From Anaspis maculata (lineage: Eukaryota > Arthropoda > Insecta > Coleoptera > Scraptiidae): a DNA stretch of 64,000 nucleotides. A program made the translations under genes and the position numbers. The notes beneath the pieces are model-generated. The model had not been told where the DNA came from. It did no database searches and saw only the letters and a program-made list of their open reading frames with translations. Positions 36,398 through 48,559 of the stretch are shown here, piece by piece (positions within the stretch are counted from its first letter, which is position 1; each line of letters starts with the position of its first letter). The stretch lies in assembly GCA_949128115.1 (NCBI GenBank), contig OX421967.1:56246855-56310854 (forward strand). Reading direction: 5' to 3'.

Positions 36398-36584
36398 ATT
36401 TATTTATTTATTTATTTATTTAATTGTCTTATTTAACGAGGCGACATTCAGCTATAAGCTGCTCTACCATGCAACCTCGGGGACAGCACAAAATATCCAT
36501 GGATGAAGTAGGATTCGAATCCACACAGGGCAGCGCGAATGGTTTGGCTTGCCATCACCTGTACCACTCGGCCACCACCGCTCC
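36398..36584 (-). mobile_element. tRNA-Ser-like SINE
   Basis: On the minus strand the head starts GGAGCGGTGGTGGCCGAGTG, containing a Pol III A box (TGGCCGAGTGG), and has a B box (GGATTCGAATCC) at about 36510-36521. A body follows, and the tail is an (AAAT)n repeat, seen on the plus strand as TTTA repeats at 36398-36420. The A box and the GATGGC stretch resemble tRNA-Ser. The cloverleaf is not intact, so this is a SINE and not a tRNA gene. Confidence 0.75.
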
Positions 36585-37202
36585 TATATAAATATAAATA
36601 AGCTCGTTTAACAAACTCTAATAATAAATTTGAAAAATAAACTAGATTCTTGATGGATAAAACTCGATTATAAACCCGAGGAATGAAGCTGAAATAATAA
36701 AACTCTAACAAAACGAAATATAGCTTACTTGATGAAATAAAACTAGATGAATGAACTCGCGAAGCTCAAATCGAGAAATAGAAGTCGATGCATAAACTCG
36801 ATGAATAAAGTCGAGAATAAAGTGCTAGCTTAAACGAATAAACTCGATTAATGATTTCAATGGAAAACCGCAATGAACAAAGCTTGTTGAATAAATCTCG
36901 ATTTCACCCGCCGGCAGATAAAACCAAGTTATTAAAATTGGATTATGAACTCGACGAATAAATTAAATTTTTGATGAATAAAACTTGATTATAAACCCGA
37001 CCAATAAAGCTAGAATAATGAAATCCCATGGTTAGAACCTCGGTTAGAACAGAACTAACTTGATGAAAATAAAACTCAACGAATAAACTCGATCAAAACT
37101 CGACTAATAAATTTTGAGTACTACAACTCGATTATCGGAGTTCAAATCGACGAATAAAAGTCGATGACCAAACTCGATGAATAATGGTATATTATTCAAC
37201 AA

Positions 37203-37302
37203 GCGGGTAATGATTGCTTCTTACTCATGAGGATGCAGTTTGCCGACACGAGCCTTGGCGAGTGTCGTAAAGCATCCGAATGAGTAATAGCCATTACCCG
37301 CG
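37203..37302. mobile_element. Hairpin element in S5, about 100 bp
   Basis: GCGGGTAATGATTGCTTCTT pairs with AATAGCCATTACCCGC through a further ACTCATGAGGATGC/GCATCCGAATGAGT stem. Related AT-rich flanks (TATTATTCAA, ATTATTCAATA) suggest a larger element at about 37185-37385. Confidence 0.55.
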
Positions 37303-38786
37303 AGTAGAATACTATGCTTTTTCCAGTCTTATTGAAAAATGCAGGCATGTATGCGCGTGATAATGCGTGCATTATTCAATAGGATTGGATAAACTTGATT
37401 AATAAATTCAATGAAAAACCTCACTGAACAAAATTCGATTAATAAATCTCGGTTATAGGTACCCGTCCACATATAAAACCGACTTAATAAAACTCGATTA
37501 TAAACCCGACGAATAAGAGTAAATATGACTGAAACTCGAATAATAAAATTTAACCAAAGATCAGTTGATTTGATTAATGATACTTGATGAAAATGAATAA
37601 GCTCGATTAATAAACTCGATGAATAAATTCGACGAATGAATTAGATTCTTGATGAATGAAACTTGATTATGAACCCGGCGAATTAGGCTGGAATGATAAA
37701 ACTTTAATAACGAAATTAGCTCAAAAATTACATCAACTTGATGGAATAAAACGCTGGATGAATAAATTCGATCAAAACCCGATGAGTTAAACTTGAACAA
37801 CAAAACTTAATTTGATGCATAAACTCGGTGAATAAAGTACCTACTTATTCAATAAGAATAAAACTCGATAAAAAAAATTCGCTGGAAAATCTCAACAATC
37901 TGAACAGAACTATTTAGATGAATAAATCTTGATTATACCTCTCGACGAATACATTAAAACTGGATTATAAACCCGATAAATAAATGCGAATAAAATTCAA
38001 ACCTGATTAACAAAGCTTGATCAAAACTCGATTAATTCGAATATGTAATAATAAAATTTGATGAATATGGAAAACACTATTAATAAACTCGAAGGATAAA
38101 TTAGATTCTTGATGAATAAAAGTCGATTATAAACCCGGCGAATAAAATCGAACTCGACTAGCAAAGCTTGATTAATTCGAATGATAAATTTGATGTTAAT
38201 GGAAAACACGGTTCCTAAACTTGAAGAATAAATTAGATTCTTGATTAATGAAACTCAATTATAAATCCAACGAATAAAGCTGGACGAATAAAACTTCTAA
38301 TTTAAAAAAGCTAACTCGATGAGAATAAAACTGGATGAATAAACTCGATCAACAGATTTGATGAAAAACCTCGGTTAACAAAACTCGATGAATAAATCTC
38401 AATTTCATCCGCCCATGGATAAAACCGACTTATTAAAACTCGATTATAAGCTCGACGCTGACAAAACTCGACTAGCAAAATTGAACAGAACTCAGCTAAT
38501 TCGATGAATAATATTTGATCGAGTACCTATATTTGATAAATACATATGAATAAACTCGAAGAATAAATTATATTCTTGATGAATAAAACTCTTGATTATA
38601 AATCGGCCGAATAAAGCTAGTTCGCTCGAGAGTTCGCTGAATGAAAGTCAAAACATCAACTCGATGAATGAAGTAGGTGTAGGGTGCTCACACGAGACGG
38701 CTACCGCCCCTATGAAAAACTTTCCCTTCATGATTGTTCAGAATAGAAAAAACTTCCCTGGAACAATTTTTCCCGTAGTTTCTGGA

Positions 38787-38927
38787 TTTATGGCGCCATG
38801 TGACGGAGAAAAAGTGTCTGCCCTGACCGGGACTCGAACCCGCGTCTTCCATTTGCCGGATGAATACTCTGACCACTAAGCTATCGGGGGAGACAACAGT
38901 TCCTCCGCCACATGCGAGCCGCCACAG
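38787..38927 (-). mobile_element. tRNA-derived SINE, copy 1
   Basis: The minus strand reads CCCCGATAGCTTAGTGGTCA (A box), then GGTTCGAGTCCCGGTCAGGG (B box). The anticodon-loop equivalent is GGCAAAT, which lacks the invariant U33, so the cloverleaf is degenerate. The conserved 3' part contains CTTTTTCTCCGTCACAT. Confidence 0.75.
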
Positions 38928-39183
38928 TACTCCCCCTTCAGAGACGTCGTTCGTCTCGTATGTACCCCTGCGTTCGCCGTACTTATGGATCATTAACCGT
39001 TGTTCAGTACCCCCCACCTAGGGCGACGGATAGGACATGGGTGGACGTAGGACAGAGAGTGGCGGTGCTGTTTACTTGTTTGTTGCTTGCTTTGTACCTC
39101 TTTGCCTTCTGCATGTGCGTCGTTGCTTGCTTTGTACCTGTTTGTTTGAGTTGCGTGCGTGTTGCTTTTGTTCGGGGTCATCA

Positions 39184-39332
39184 TTTATGGCGCGATGTGA
39201 CGGAGAAAAAGTGTCTGCCCTGACCGGAACTCGAACCCGGGTCTTCCATTTGCCGGATGGATACTCTGACCACTAAGCTATCGGGGGAGACAACAGTTCC
39301 TCCGCCACATGCCCACATGAGAGCCGCCACAG
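39184..39332 (-). mobile_element. tRNA-derived SINE, copy 2
   Basis: Same SINE family as 38787-38927, with the same A and B boxes and few substitutions. A 256-bp non-SINE stretch lies between the copies and contains a short internal duplication (TTGCTTGCTTTGTACCT). A fragment of the shared CCATGTGACGGAGAA end recurs at about 61667. Confidence 0.75.
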
Positions 39333-39342
39333 ATATGTCAAG

Positions 39343-39830
39343 TATCATTTTCCATTTCGTGCCGTATACAGGGTGTCGCATTTTTTCGAAACACCCTATA
39401 TTTCAACACCACAGTCATTGCACAATGTTATCCTGATTACAAAAATGCATGACACTTCTGAATTTTTTTCTGAAAAAGATTTGAAAAATTCACGGTGGCA
39501 AACATTTTTTAGAATGATGGATTCAACTCAGAAATCAGATATTTCATTAGGTCATTTTATGTCATTCCATATCATTTAAAAGAACAAAATATTTTGGACA
39601 TATTTGAATTCTGGAATAAATTGATTTAAACAAAAAAAAATTTTAAAAGCCAATGGATTTTTAAGAAAATTAATTTTTTTTGAGGTGTCATGCATTTTTG
39701 CAATCCGGCTAACAATGTGCATCGATCGTAGTGAGAAAATACAGGGTGTTTAAAAAAAACGCAACAAAAATGTGACATCCTGTTATTCCTGTATATGGCA
39801 CGAAACGAAAAATTATACATACTTGATATA
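39343..39830. mobile_element. Foldback element with ACAGGGTG boxes
   Basis: The left arm (about 39343-39470) and right arm (about 39665-39825) are imperfect reverse complements of about 130-160 bp. Both contain TTTCGTGCC, ATACAGG, AAACACCCT and AAAAATGCATGACAC. The centre is AT-rich without an ORF. Confidence 0.65.
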
Positions 39831-40230
39831 TTCAGAAACTACGGAAAATTATCCAGGGAGGTTTTTTCTTTTTCGAATTATCACGAGGAAAAGTTTTTTA
39901 GGGGGAGTATCCGTCTCGCGTGAGCTTGGATGAATAAACTCGATTGATAGATTTAAAGAAAAACCCCAATGAACAAAACTCGACGGATTAAACTGAACCA
40001 ATAAAACTCGACTACAAACTCTACGAATAAAACTGAATTAAATTCAAACTCGACTAACAAAACTGGAACAAATCTCGAATTCGAATTGAACTTTACGAAT
40101 TTTAATAAACTTGAATAAATTAGATTCCTGACGAATAAAAACCCGATGAATAAAGTTCAGTTAATAAACTCGAAGAATAAATTGAGTCGGCTTGATTAAA
40201 AAACTCAATTAACAAAGTATGAAAACCCTC

Positions 40231-40497
40231 TGTCACTTTCTTTGTAAAAATGCAGGTGAATTTTTGAAAACCAGACTTTTATACAAATTTCGATATCATT
40301 CAAGAGTTTATAACAATTATCTGATAATGGCGGTTTCCCCTGAACGGTCGTAATAACTGAATTTTCACAAGAAAACAGCGGTTTGACAAGATTTTTTTAT
40401 ACAAAATTATACAAACAAAACAGTACATGGATTAATTCTACATCATAATCAACAAACCTCATGAATAAAACTCAATAAATAAAACCCAAGATAAAAC
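40231..40497. other. PINX1 3' flank
   Basis: AT-rich transition from minisatellite S5 to PINX1, with scattered AATAAA and GAATAAAACTC pieces. No separate gene was seen. Confidence 0.4.
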
Positions 40498-40503
40498 TTT
40501 ATT
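40498..40503 (-). terminator. AATAAA overlapping the PINX1 stop codon
   Basis: On the minus strand GAA TAA A contains both the stop codon and the hexamer AATAAA. Further AATAAA-type hexamers follow within 60 bp. Cleavage usually occurs 10-30 bases after the signal, so the overlapping copy would give an extremely short 3' UTR. One of the downstream copies may be the one used. Confidence 0.4.
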
Positions 40504-43359
40504 CATCAATCGTCCGTACAGGTTCCGTCGCGTACCCCTTGATCTCGTGCAAGTTACAACCGTTGAACTGCACCACGATGTCGCCCTTGATCCTTTTCCT
40601 GTAGGCCGCCTTGGCCCTGGACGTCGAATCCTGCTTGCCCAAACCCATCCGGTGCCTGTCGTGAAACTTGGCGTCCTTGAACTTGAGCAGGCAGCTGCCG
40701 TCCGGCAGCCTCTCCGCCTCGCCCTCTTCCGTTTCCGTCTCGCCGACGAACTTTTCTGCTTCGATCTTCGCCTGGTTGATTTCGTTCTCCAGCTGGGCCT
40801 GCGCCTCTTCGATTTTCTTGCGGTAGGCCTCCATGCGGTCGGCTATGCCGACCTGGATCAGCTGCTTGTTCAGCTCAAACAGCTCGTTCTTGGCCAGGTC
40901 GTCCAGGTTGGGGATGATGCGTTCTTCGTTTACCGAGCTGAACCTGACGGATCTGCGCTTCTTGGAAGTGGAAGAAGCGGATTTCAGAATCGGAGCGACC
41001 GGCGTTGCGGTCACGTTCAGCACCAAATCGGATTCTCCGATAGATTCTTCGTCACTGTTTTTCGTTTTCTTCATTTTCCTTGGCACTTCAAAAGCGTTGT
41101 TGTCTTTGGGATCCTCCAGATCTTCGTCGAAGTTCGGATTGTCTTGCGGCACTTTTTTCGGTTTCTTTCTGGTAACCTCGAAAGCGTTGTTGTTCACTTT
41201 GGAACCATCAGTGCTGGTGATTGAAGTTTCTTCCTGCGACAGTTCTGCTGAAGCCTTGCTTTTCTTCACTTTCCTCTTCACTTCAAACGTGTTGTTATCG
41301 TCAGGCTCTTCAAAACTTGCAGCAACCGCCGAATCATTCAGAGCTGCTTTCTTCTTTTTCTTCTTCCTTGAAACTTCAAAAGCGTTATTGTTAACTGAGG
41401 AATTTTCAAAAGCGGCATCATCAAGCGAAGAATCGTCGCGAGTTACGCTTTCATCAGCAAACGTCGGATTGTCCACAGCTGAAATTTCGGCGAGTTTCTT
41501 CTTTTTCTTCCGGGTAACTTCGAATTCGTTGTTATTTCTTGAATCGTTAGCCGTCGTATCGAACGACGGATTTTCGATGGCTGAAGACTCCAATTTGTTC
41601 TTCTTACTCTTCTTTGCTTTGGGCGTTAAATCTTCAATACTAGCGTCAAGTTTTCGCTTCTTCTGCTTCCTGACCACTTCATAAGGGTTTTGTACTCGTT
41701 CCGCTTCATCATTACAGTTTCCAATTTCTTCTACTTCAGCAAAACACGGATTTTCGTTAGGTTGAATTTCTTCAATTGGTTCATTCTTCCATTTTTTTGT
41801 CTTCTTCTTAGTTGGACAGCTTTGTTTTATCTTAGGCGTTTCTGGCTCCACTTCCACAGCTACTCCAACTTTGACCTTGTTCTTTTTCTTCTTTTTCTCT
41901 TTTCTGACAACTTCGTAAGGGTTCTCTGCATTCCTCATAGCTTCACCAGTTTCAGCTTCTCTAGCAACTTCACAATTTTCGGCTTCTTCTTGATACCCAT
42001 TACTTCCAAGTGAATAATCCTCACACAACGAATTCTCGAACTGTTTCTTCTTTTTCTTTGTTTTTTGCACCTTCACTTCAGTAACGGACTCTTCAATTTC
42101 CTCTCGAGACACGCTGACATCCTTCTTGAATTTCTTCTTTTTATTCTCGATCAAATCATCACCTTTGCGCTTCTTCCCATCTACTTCTTCTATCATTTCC
42201 AAGCTACCATTTTGACTATTCCTCTTGTTCCTAATCTTACATTTCTTCATTTTCTTTTCTATTCCACCAGCATCTTCCGCATTTCCTTGATTATTTCCAC
42301 GTAATTCTACGTTATTTACAACATGATTTTCTACATGATTCTCTACATAACTTTCTTCGTCATTTTCTTGAATCGGATTCAGAACGTGTTTCTTCACTTC
42401 CACTTTGGTAACAAACGGATCGAAAGCCGAATTCGTGACACCAACTGTTTCTACAGCTCGCTCTTCTTCTTTGAATCCAAAGCCAGCTCTGCTGCCTCCC
42501 CCGAAACCAGCGAAACCGAAGCCACCCCTGGCTTCATCTTCGCTATCGCTTCCTTTCTTCAACACTCCATTACTGCCGGTCATGTACCCTTCGGCGTTCT
42601 TTCCAAACCCAGGCAGTTTCTTTTTGAAATAATCAAACATTGAGCCGCCATTCTTGACAAAGCCTTCGGCATTTTCAGATTTTACTTCGTCCGGTTGCTC
42701 CTTCTTCGCATCAGCCAGCAGGCTTTTCTTGCCGAATATGTTGGCCAGGTCCTTGGCGGAGGCCCGGCTCAGGTCCTTGCCGCGCGTGAACTTGCCGTAG
42801 TGCACTCGGGCTTTCGAAACCTTGGATTTTTCCTCTAGAGATTTGAACTTCAGTTCGGGTTCTTTGCCGTCTTTCGAGCTGCCGGCGGCCAGGTTTTCCA
42901 GCAGGGCGTTGAAGCCTTCTTGGTGTTCCGTCCACTGATCGTCCCTGAGCTTGTAGCCGATGCCGTTCTGGTCGTTTTTGTAGGCGACACGGACGTGTTC
43001 CGTGATGCCGTGCAGTTTCGAGCCGAGACCCTTGCCCTTGCTCCAGCCCATCTTCTCAAGCATTTTCTGGCCGAATTTGTTCTCATCTGTAAATTCAAAC
43101 GCTCGTTAGTACCTCTTATTGAAAAAAAAACAGACCAAATCACCAAAAAAATTGGTAGATCTAACCTCACTTTTTTCAGTTATTTTTTTTCCAAAACGTT
43201 TTAAATGCTACCAAGTGCAGCTTTTGCCCAGTTTCAAACTCAGAAATCATTGAAAAAGTACGAAATAACTAGAAAATAGTACAGACCTTCGCTCCACTGT
43301 TTGCCTCGAGGGATAACCGTCCATTTCTGCTTCCGTCTCCGTTCAGCCAGCATCGCCAT
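40499..43359 (-). CDS. PINX1: PIN2/TERF1-interacting telomerase inhibitor 1 (PINX1), two exons
   Basis: A nucleolar G-patch protein that activates a DEAH helicase in rRNA processing and, in vertebrates, inhibits telomerase. Exon 1 is 43287-43359 (MAMLAERRRKQKWTVIPRGK...) and exon 2 is 40499-43086, with a 200-bp GT-AG intron. The joined product is 886 residues. The family N-terminal signature is followed by a G-patch at about residues 26-72 (FGQKMLEKMGWSKGKGLGSK). The EEKSKVSKARVHYGKFTRGK segment also matches PINX1. The protein is far longer than the 328-residue human form. Residues about 405-700 hold seven spaced repeats of the type N-N-x-F-E-V-x-R-K followed by Lys-rich runs. A predicted coiled coil lies near residues 775-806. 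The stop codon sits in GATGAATAAA, which also supplies an AATAAA. The ORFs on the opposite strand here are shadows of this gene. Confidence 0.93.
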
Positions 43360-43989
43360 TTTTGGTTTTCTATGTTCAACTTGTTCCAAGCTTCAAGTTA
43401 TTTTGTGTTTTCAACGTTTTCCAGCGTTTCAACCCTTGTAAAACGGGTGAAATGACACTATTTACCGTTTACACGTGCACCTGTCACATTGACAGACGTC
43501 GCAGAGAAATCGCGCATTACAGGAATCTGCCGTGCCGGCACCGGAGTTTGCCGTCAATCTGTCTAGAGGGCAAGCGCTCGATAGCCATGGGCGTGCGGAT
43601 TTTTATTTTCAAGGGGCATTTTCGAATTTGGGCAATGGGCGTATTCGATTGGGCAATTTGGGCGTATCAAATGGTCACGTTGATATTAAAAGCAAGGATC
43701 GAAATTTATTGACGTATACTGAACAAAATGACTAAATTTATTTGATTATTGGTAGAATTGAGAATCAATTGCAAGTAAAAATAATAATAATATAAAAAAA
43801 TGAGGATGCCAGTGCTAGTGTAATTTGAAGCTAGTCAATCCACCTTTCCCATGACAGAAATTACTTGCGCGCATACCCGTTAGCGCATACTCTCGCTAGA
43901 ACAAAAGGCTACTACAGACCGCTAGTTCTGGATTCACAGGTATGCTTGATGCGTGAAACTCTCGTGGGAAAGGTGGATAAGTGGCTCAA
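43360..43989. other. PINX1 upstream spacer
   Basis: About 630 bp that should contain the PINX1 promoter. No coding exon was recognised. A hairpin MITE lies at 43838-43978. Confidence 0.4.
43838..43978. mobile_element. Hairpin MITE, about 141 bp
   Basis: The inverted ends are ATCCACCTTTCCCA and TGGGAAAGGTGGAT, with a further imperfect complementary interior. No ORF. Confidence 0.65.
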
Positions 43990-46364
43990 ATGACACAAAG
44001 TATGTAAATTGACGCTTACTTCACGCCAAAAAAAATCAATCGGCATGTAAACCAAGCTTTATAGTGAACAATGTTCAAAATTTGCCTTTAAAACGACAGT
44101 TACAGAGGTGTGTGACTTAAGACAGAACGAAATCAATCGACATAAAAAGCTACTTTACGGTAAACGATAATAAAATTTGCCCTCAAATTGACAGTTACGA
44201 CTATTAATTGACGTGTAAATCTAGCTTTAATGTGACAGATAACAAGCAAATCTATTTTGGATTAGAAGGATGACGCGCAAAATGTTCTTTAGATCAAACA
44301 AGATGACGTGCAAACTCTTCTTTAGATCCGAGAGACGACGTGCAAGTCGTTCTTTAACGTATAATCCAGCCTTCATAAAATAAACACTTGTTGGGGTAGC
44401 GACAATTACACAAATTACGATATTGTAAAGCAAGCTTCAAGAACTAGCAAATGACGTAGATATGTACCTGAATTGACGTTTAGATCACGATTGAAAAAAA
44501 CGGTCGACATAAAAACGAAGCTTTACAATAGCCAATTATAAAATTTGTTCAAGATGACGCAAACCATTCGTTAGATCTGAAAGACAACTTGTTGATCGTT
44601 GTTGTAAACGGACCTTTAATCACTAAATAGACACTAGTTTGTGCCTACAATTATACGAATTGTGATAGTGTAAGACAAGCTTTGAGAACTTGTAAATGAC
44701 GTATGACGTATGTATGTGAACTGACGCTCAGGGCTAGATTCCAAGTCGGAGATCCGCCCGCGCAAGTGTAGCGTAAGTCCGGTCACTATGGCAACGTAAC
44801 ACAATCCGACGCGATGATTGGCTCATCGATGCCGTAAATGAGCGGCGCAACTTGCACTGCCGCTAACTTGAAATTCAGCCCTTAGTTCACAAGCAAGGAA
44901 GCAGTCGACATGTAAACCTAGCTTTACGGTGAATAATAATCAAATTTGAGTTCGAATCGACGGTTATTATTACATCTATTGACTGACGTGTGAGTCTAGC
45001 TTTGAGACGGCAAATAAAGTGCAAACCGTTCCTTAGTTCAGAAAGATGCGTGCAAACCGTTCGTTATTGTGTAAACGAACGTTCAAATAGACATCAGTTT
45101 GTAACTACAATTATACGAATTGTTGTAAAGCCAAGCTTGGAAGAACTAGTGAATGACGGAGGTATGTTAATTGAGGTTTAGTCCACAACTACAGAAAGCA
45201 GTCGACAAGTAAACCTAGCTTTACGGTGGATGAAAATCAAATTTTCTTTCAAACCGACGATTATTACATCAATTGACTGACGTGTGAATCTAGCTTAAGG
45301 CAGCAGGTAACGTGCAAAGCGTTCCTCAAATTAGAAATATGACGTGCAAACCCTTCTTTAACGTGTAAACGAACCTTCAATCATTGAAATAGACATTCGT
45401 TTGCGGCTACAATTATACGAATTGCGATACCGTAAAAGAAGCTTCAAGAATAACTAGTAAATGACGTACGTATGTAAACTGACGTTTATTTCACTTCTAC
45501 AGGAAGCAATCGACAAGTAAACCTAGCTCTACGTCTACGGTGAACAATAATCAAATTTGTTCTCAAATCGACGGATAATAGCCGTCGATTTAAAAACATC
45601 TATTGACTATGACGTGTGATTCTAGCTTTAAGGCGACAGATAACGTGCAAACCATTCTTTAGACCAGCAAGATGACGTGCAAACCGCTTTTTGACGTGTA
45701 AACTATCCTTCAATCACTGGAATGGACACTAGTTTGTAGCTACAATTATACAAATTGTGGTATTGTAAAACAGCTTCAAGAACTAGTAAATGAAGTAGGT
45801 ATGTGAATTCACGTTTACTCCACAACTAAAGGAAGCAGTCGATATGTAAACTGAGCTTTACGGTGAATACAAATTAAATTTGCCTTTAAATCGACGGTTA
45901 TTAGGTACATCTATTGACTGAGATGTGAATCTAGCTTTAAGGTGGCAGATAACGTGCAAACCGCTCCTTAGATCAGAAAGATGACAAGGAAACCATTCGT
46001 TAACGTGTAAACGAACCTTCAATCATTGAACTAGACACTATAGTAGGTAGCTACAAATATACAAATTGTAATGTTGTAAAACAGGCTTTAAAAGAACAAG
46101 TGAATGTCGTTAGGTATTGAATTGACACTTAGTTCACAACTAAAGGAAGCAGTCGACATGTAAACCTAGCTTTACGGTGAACAATAATCAAATTTGAGTT
46201 CGAATCGACGGTTATTATTAAATCTATTGACATACGTGTGAGTCTAGCTTTCAGACGGCAAATAAAGTGCAAACCGTTCCTTAGTTCAGAAAGATGACGT
46301 GCAAACCGTTCGTTAATGTGTAAACGAACCATTAATCATTGAAATAGACATTAGTTTGTAACTA

Positions 46365-46485
46365 CCGTTGCGGACTTTTTTGAGTGGACGACAGTTGACA
46401 GAGTTTTCAGGATTCTGGCCTGAACGTCGCATGACAGCAAGCCAACTCGTTGACATTGTCGTCCACTTTATTTTGGCCGCAACCG
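46365..46485. mobile_element. TA-flanked MITE in S6, 121 bp
   Basis: The ends are CCGTTGCGG and CCGCAACCG, with GAGTGGACGACAGTTGACA pairing imperfectly with TTGACATTGTCGTCCACTTT. TA flanks at 46363-46364 and 46486-46487 collapse to the satellite text AACTACAATTATACG. Confidence 0.8.
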
Positions 46486-47122
46486 TACAATTATACGAAT
46501 TGTTGTAAAGCCAAGCTTGGAAGAACTAGTGAATGACGGAGGTATGTTAATTGAGGTTTAGTCCAAAACTACAGAAAGCAGTCGACAAGTAAACCTAGCT
46601 TTACGGTGGATGAAAATCAAATTTTCTTTCAAACCGACGATTATTACATCAATTGACTGACGTGTGAATCTAGCTTAAGGCAGCAGGTAACGTGCAAAGC
46701 GTTCCTCAAATTAGAAATATGACGTGCAAACCCTTCTTTAACGTGTAAACGAACCTTCAATCATTGAAATAGACATTCGTTTGCGGCTACAATTATACGA
46801 ATTGCGATACCGTAAAAGAAGCTTCAAGAATAACTAGAGAATGACGTACGTATGTAAACTGAAGTTTATTTCACTACTACAGGAAGCAATCGACAAGTAA
46901 ACCTAGCTCTACGTCTACGGTGAACAATAATCAAATTTGTTTTTAAATCGACGGATAATAACCGTCGATTTCAAACCATCTACTGACTATAACGTGTGAT
47001 TCTAGCTCTAAGGCGACAGATAACGTGCAAACCATTCCTTAGATCAGCAAGATGACGTGCAAACCGCTCTTCAACGTGTAAACGAATCTTCAATCACTAA
47101 AAAGGACACTAGTTTGTAGCTA

Positions 47123-47461
47123 CAATACGCTCAATTAGTTATGACGTCAAAAGTTGGGTTTTGTATGAAAACAATATCACTGCTAGGTTGGCAGCACTTA
47201 CTGTCACTCCTGATTCCCACCCTCTCCCCTTCCCACATCCTCCACTGCAGCTGTCAAACAAAATGTAAAATGTATTTAACCAGCATTATCCCACTCTCGA
47301 AGGCCTTTTTGGTTACGAAACACCCTACAGGAAGGTCGTTGTATCTATTGACCCGCAAATATTCCATTGGCTGTCACTTTGATAAGAAGTGTTGCCAACT
47401 TACGTGTTCGTTGTTTTCATACAAAACCCACGTTTTGACGTCACACTAATTGAGCGTATTG
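47123..47461. mobile_element. TA-flanked inverted-repeat element in S6, 339 bp
   Basis: The ends are CAATACGCTCAATTAG and CTAATTGAGCGTATTG, followed inward by ATGACGTCAAAA and GGGTTTTGTATGAAAACAA with their complements. TA flanks are at 47121-47122 and 47462-47463, and the satellite continues across. The centre is relatively C/T-rich, with no ORF that looks real. Confidence 0.8.
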
Positions 47462-48559
47462 TACGAATTGTGATATTGTAAAACAAGCTTCAAGAACTAG
47501 TAAATGAAGTAGGTATGTGAATTCACGTTTACTTCACAACTAAAGGAAGCAGTCGATATGTAAACTGAGCTTTACGGTAAATAAAAATTAAATTTGCCTT
47601 TGAATCGACGGTTATTAGGTACATCTATCGACTGAGATATGTGAATCTAGCTTTAAGGTGGCAGATAACGTGCAAACCGTTCCTTAGATCAGAAAGATGA
47701 CAAGCAAACCGTTCGTTAACGTGTAAACGAACCTTCAATCACTGAACTAGACACTATAGTAGGTAGCTACAAATATACAAATTGTAATGTGTAAAACAGG
47801 CTTCAAAAGAACAAGTGAATGTCGTTAGGTATTAAATTGACGCTTAGTTCAGACTTAAAAGACGCAGTCGACATGTAAACCTATCTTTACGGTGAACAAA
47901 AATCCAATTTGCGTTTGAATCGACGGTTATTATTACATCTATTGACTGACGTGTGAATCTAGCTTAAATGCGGCAGGTACCGTGCAAACCGTTCCTTAGA
48001 TCAAAAAGATGACGTGCAGACCGTGTTCTTCAACGTGTAAACGAAATTTCAATCACTGAGAAAGACACTAGTACGTAGCCATAAGTATACGAGTTGTGAT
48101 ATTGTAAAACAAGCTTCAAGAACTAGTAAATGATGTAGAGGTATGTAAATTGACGTTTATTTCACAACTACAGGAAGCAATCGAAATGTAAACCTAGCTT
48201 TACGGTGAACAATAATCAAATTTGCATTTGAATCGACGGTTATTATTAAATCTCATCTATTGGCTGACGTGTGAGTTTAGCTTTAAGACGGCAGATAACG
48301 TGTAAACCATTCTTTAGTAGATCAGAAAGATGACGTGCAAACGGTTCTCTAACGTGTAAACGAACCTTCAATCACTGGAATAGACACTAGTTTGTAGCTT
48401 CAATTATTATACGAATTGTGATATCGTAAAAAAGCTCTAAGAACTAGTAAATGACGAAGGTCTGTGAATTGACGTTCAATTCACAACTACAGGAAGCAGT
48501 CGTCATGTAAACCTATCTTTACGGTGAACAGAAATCAAATCAAAGGCGGAGGAAACCTG

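Larger units (their letters stand above)
32410..40230 (+). repeat. Minisatellite S5, right block (AACTCGATGAATAAA orientation)
   Basis: Nearly 8 kb of degenerate 15-20 bp units such as AACTCGATGAATAAA and AACTCGATTATAAACCCGA. Longer phrases such as TTAGATTCTTGATGAATAAA recur at irregular intervals (about 35246, 35684, 38102 and others), showing higher-order shuffling without a fixed period. It is interrupted by several small mobile elements and SINEs listed separately. The ORFs inside are repeat artefacts. Confidence 0.9.

Noticed and set aside
38819..38890. tRNA gene candidates (also 39216-39287 and 36508-36584)
   Set aside because: A and B boxes are present, but the cloverleaf is degenerate, U33 is missing in the 38.8/39.2 kb copies, and the units carry SINE bodies and tails.
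40547..42935. Long ORFs on the plus strand and in other minus frames across PINX1
   Set aside because: They are out-of-frame or opposite-strand shadows of a well-supported PINX1 frame with a recognisable N-terminus and G-patch. Their compositions (e.g. Phe/Ser runs) mirror the Lys/Glu-rich coding strand.
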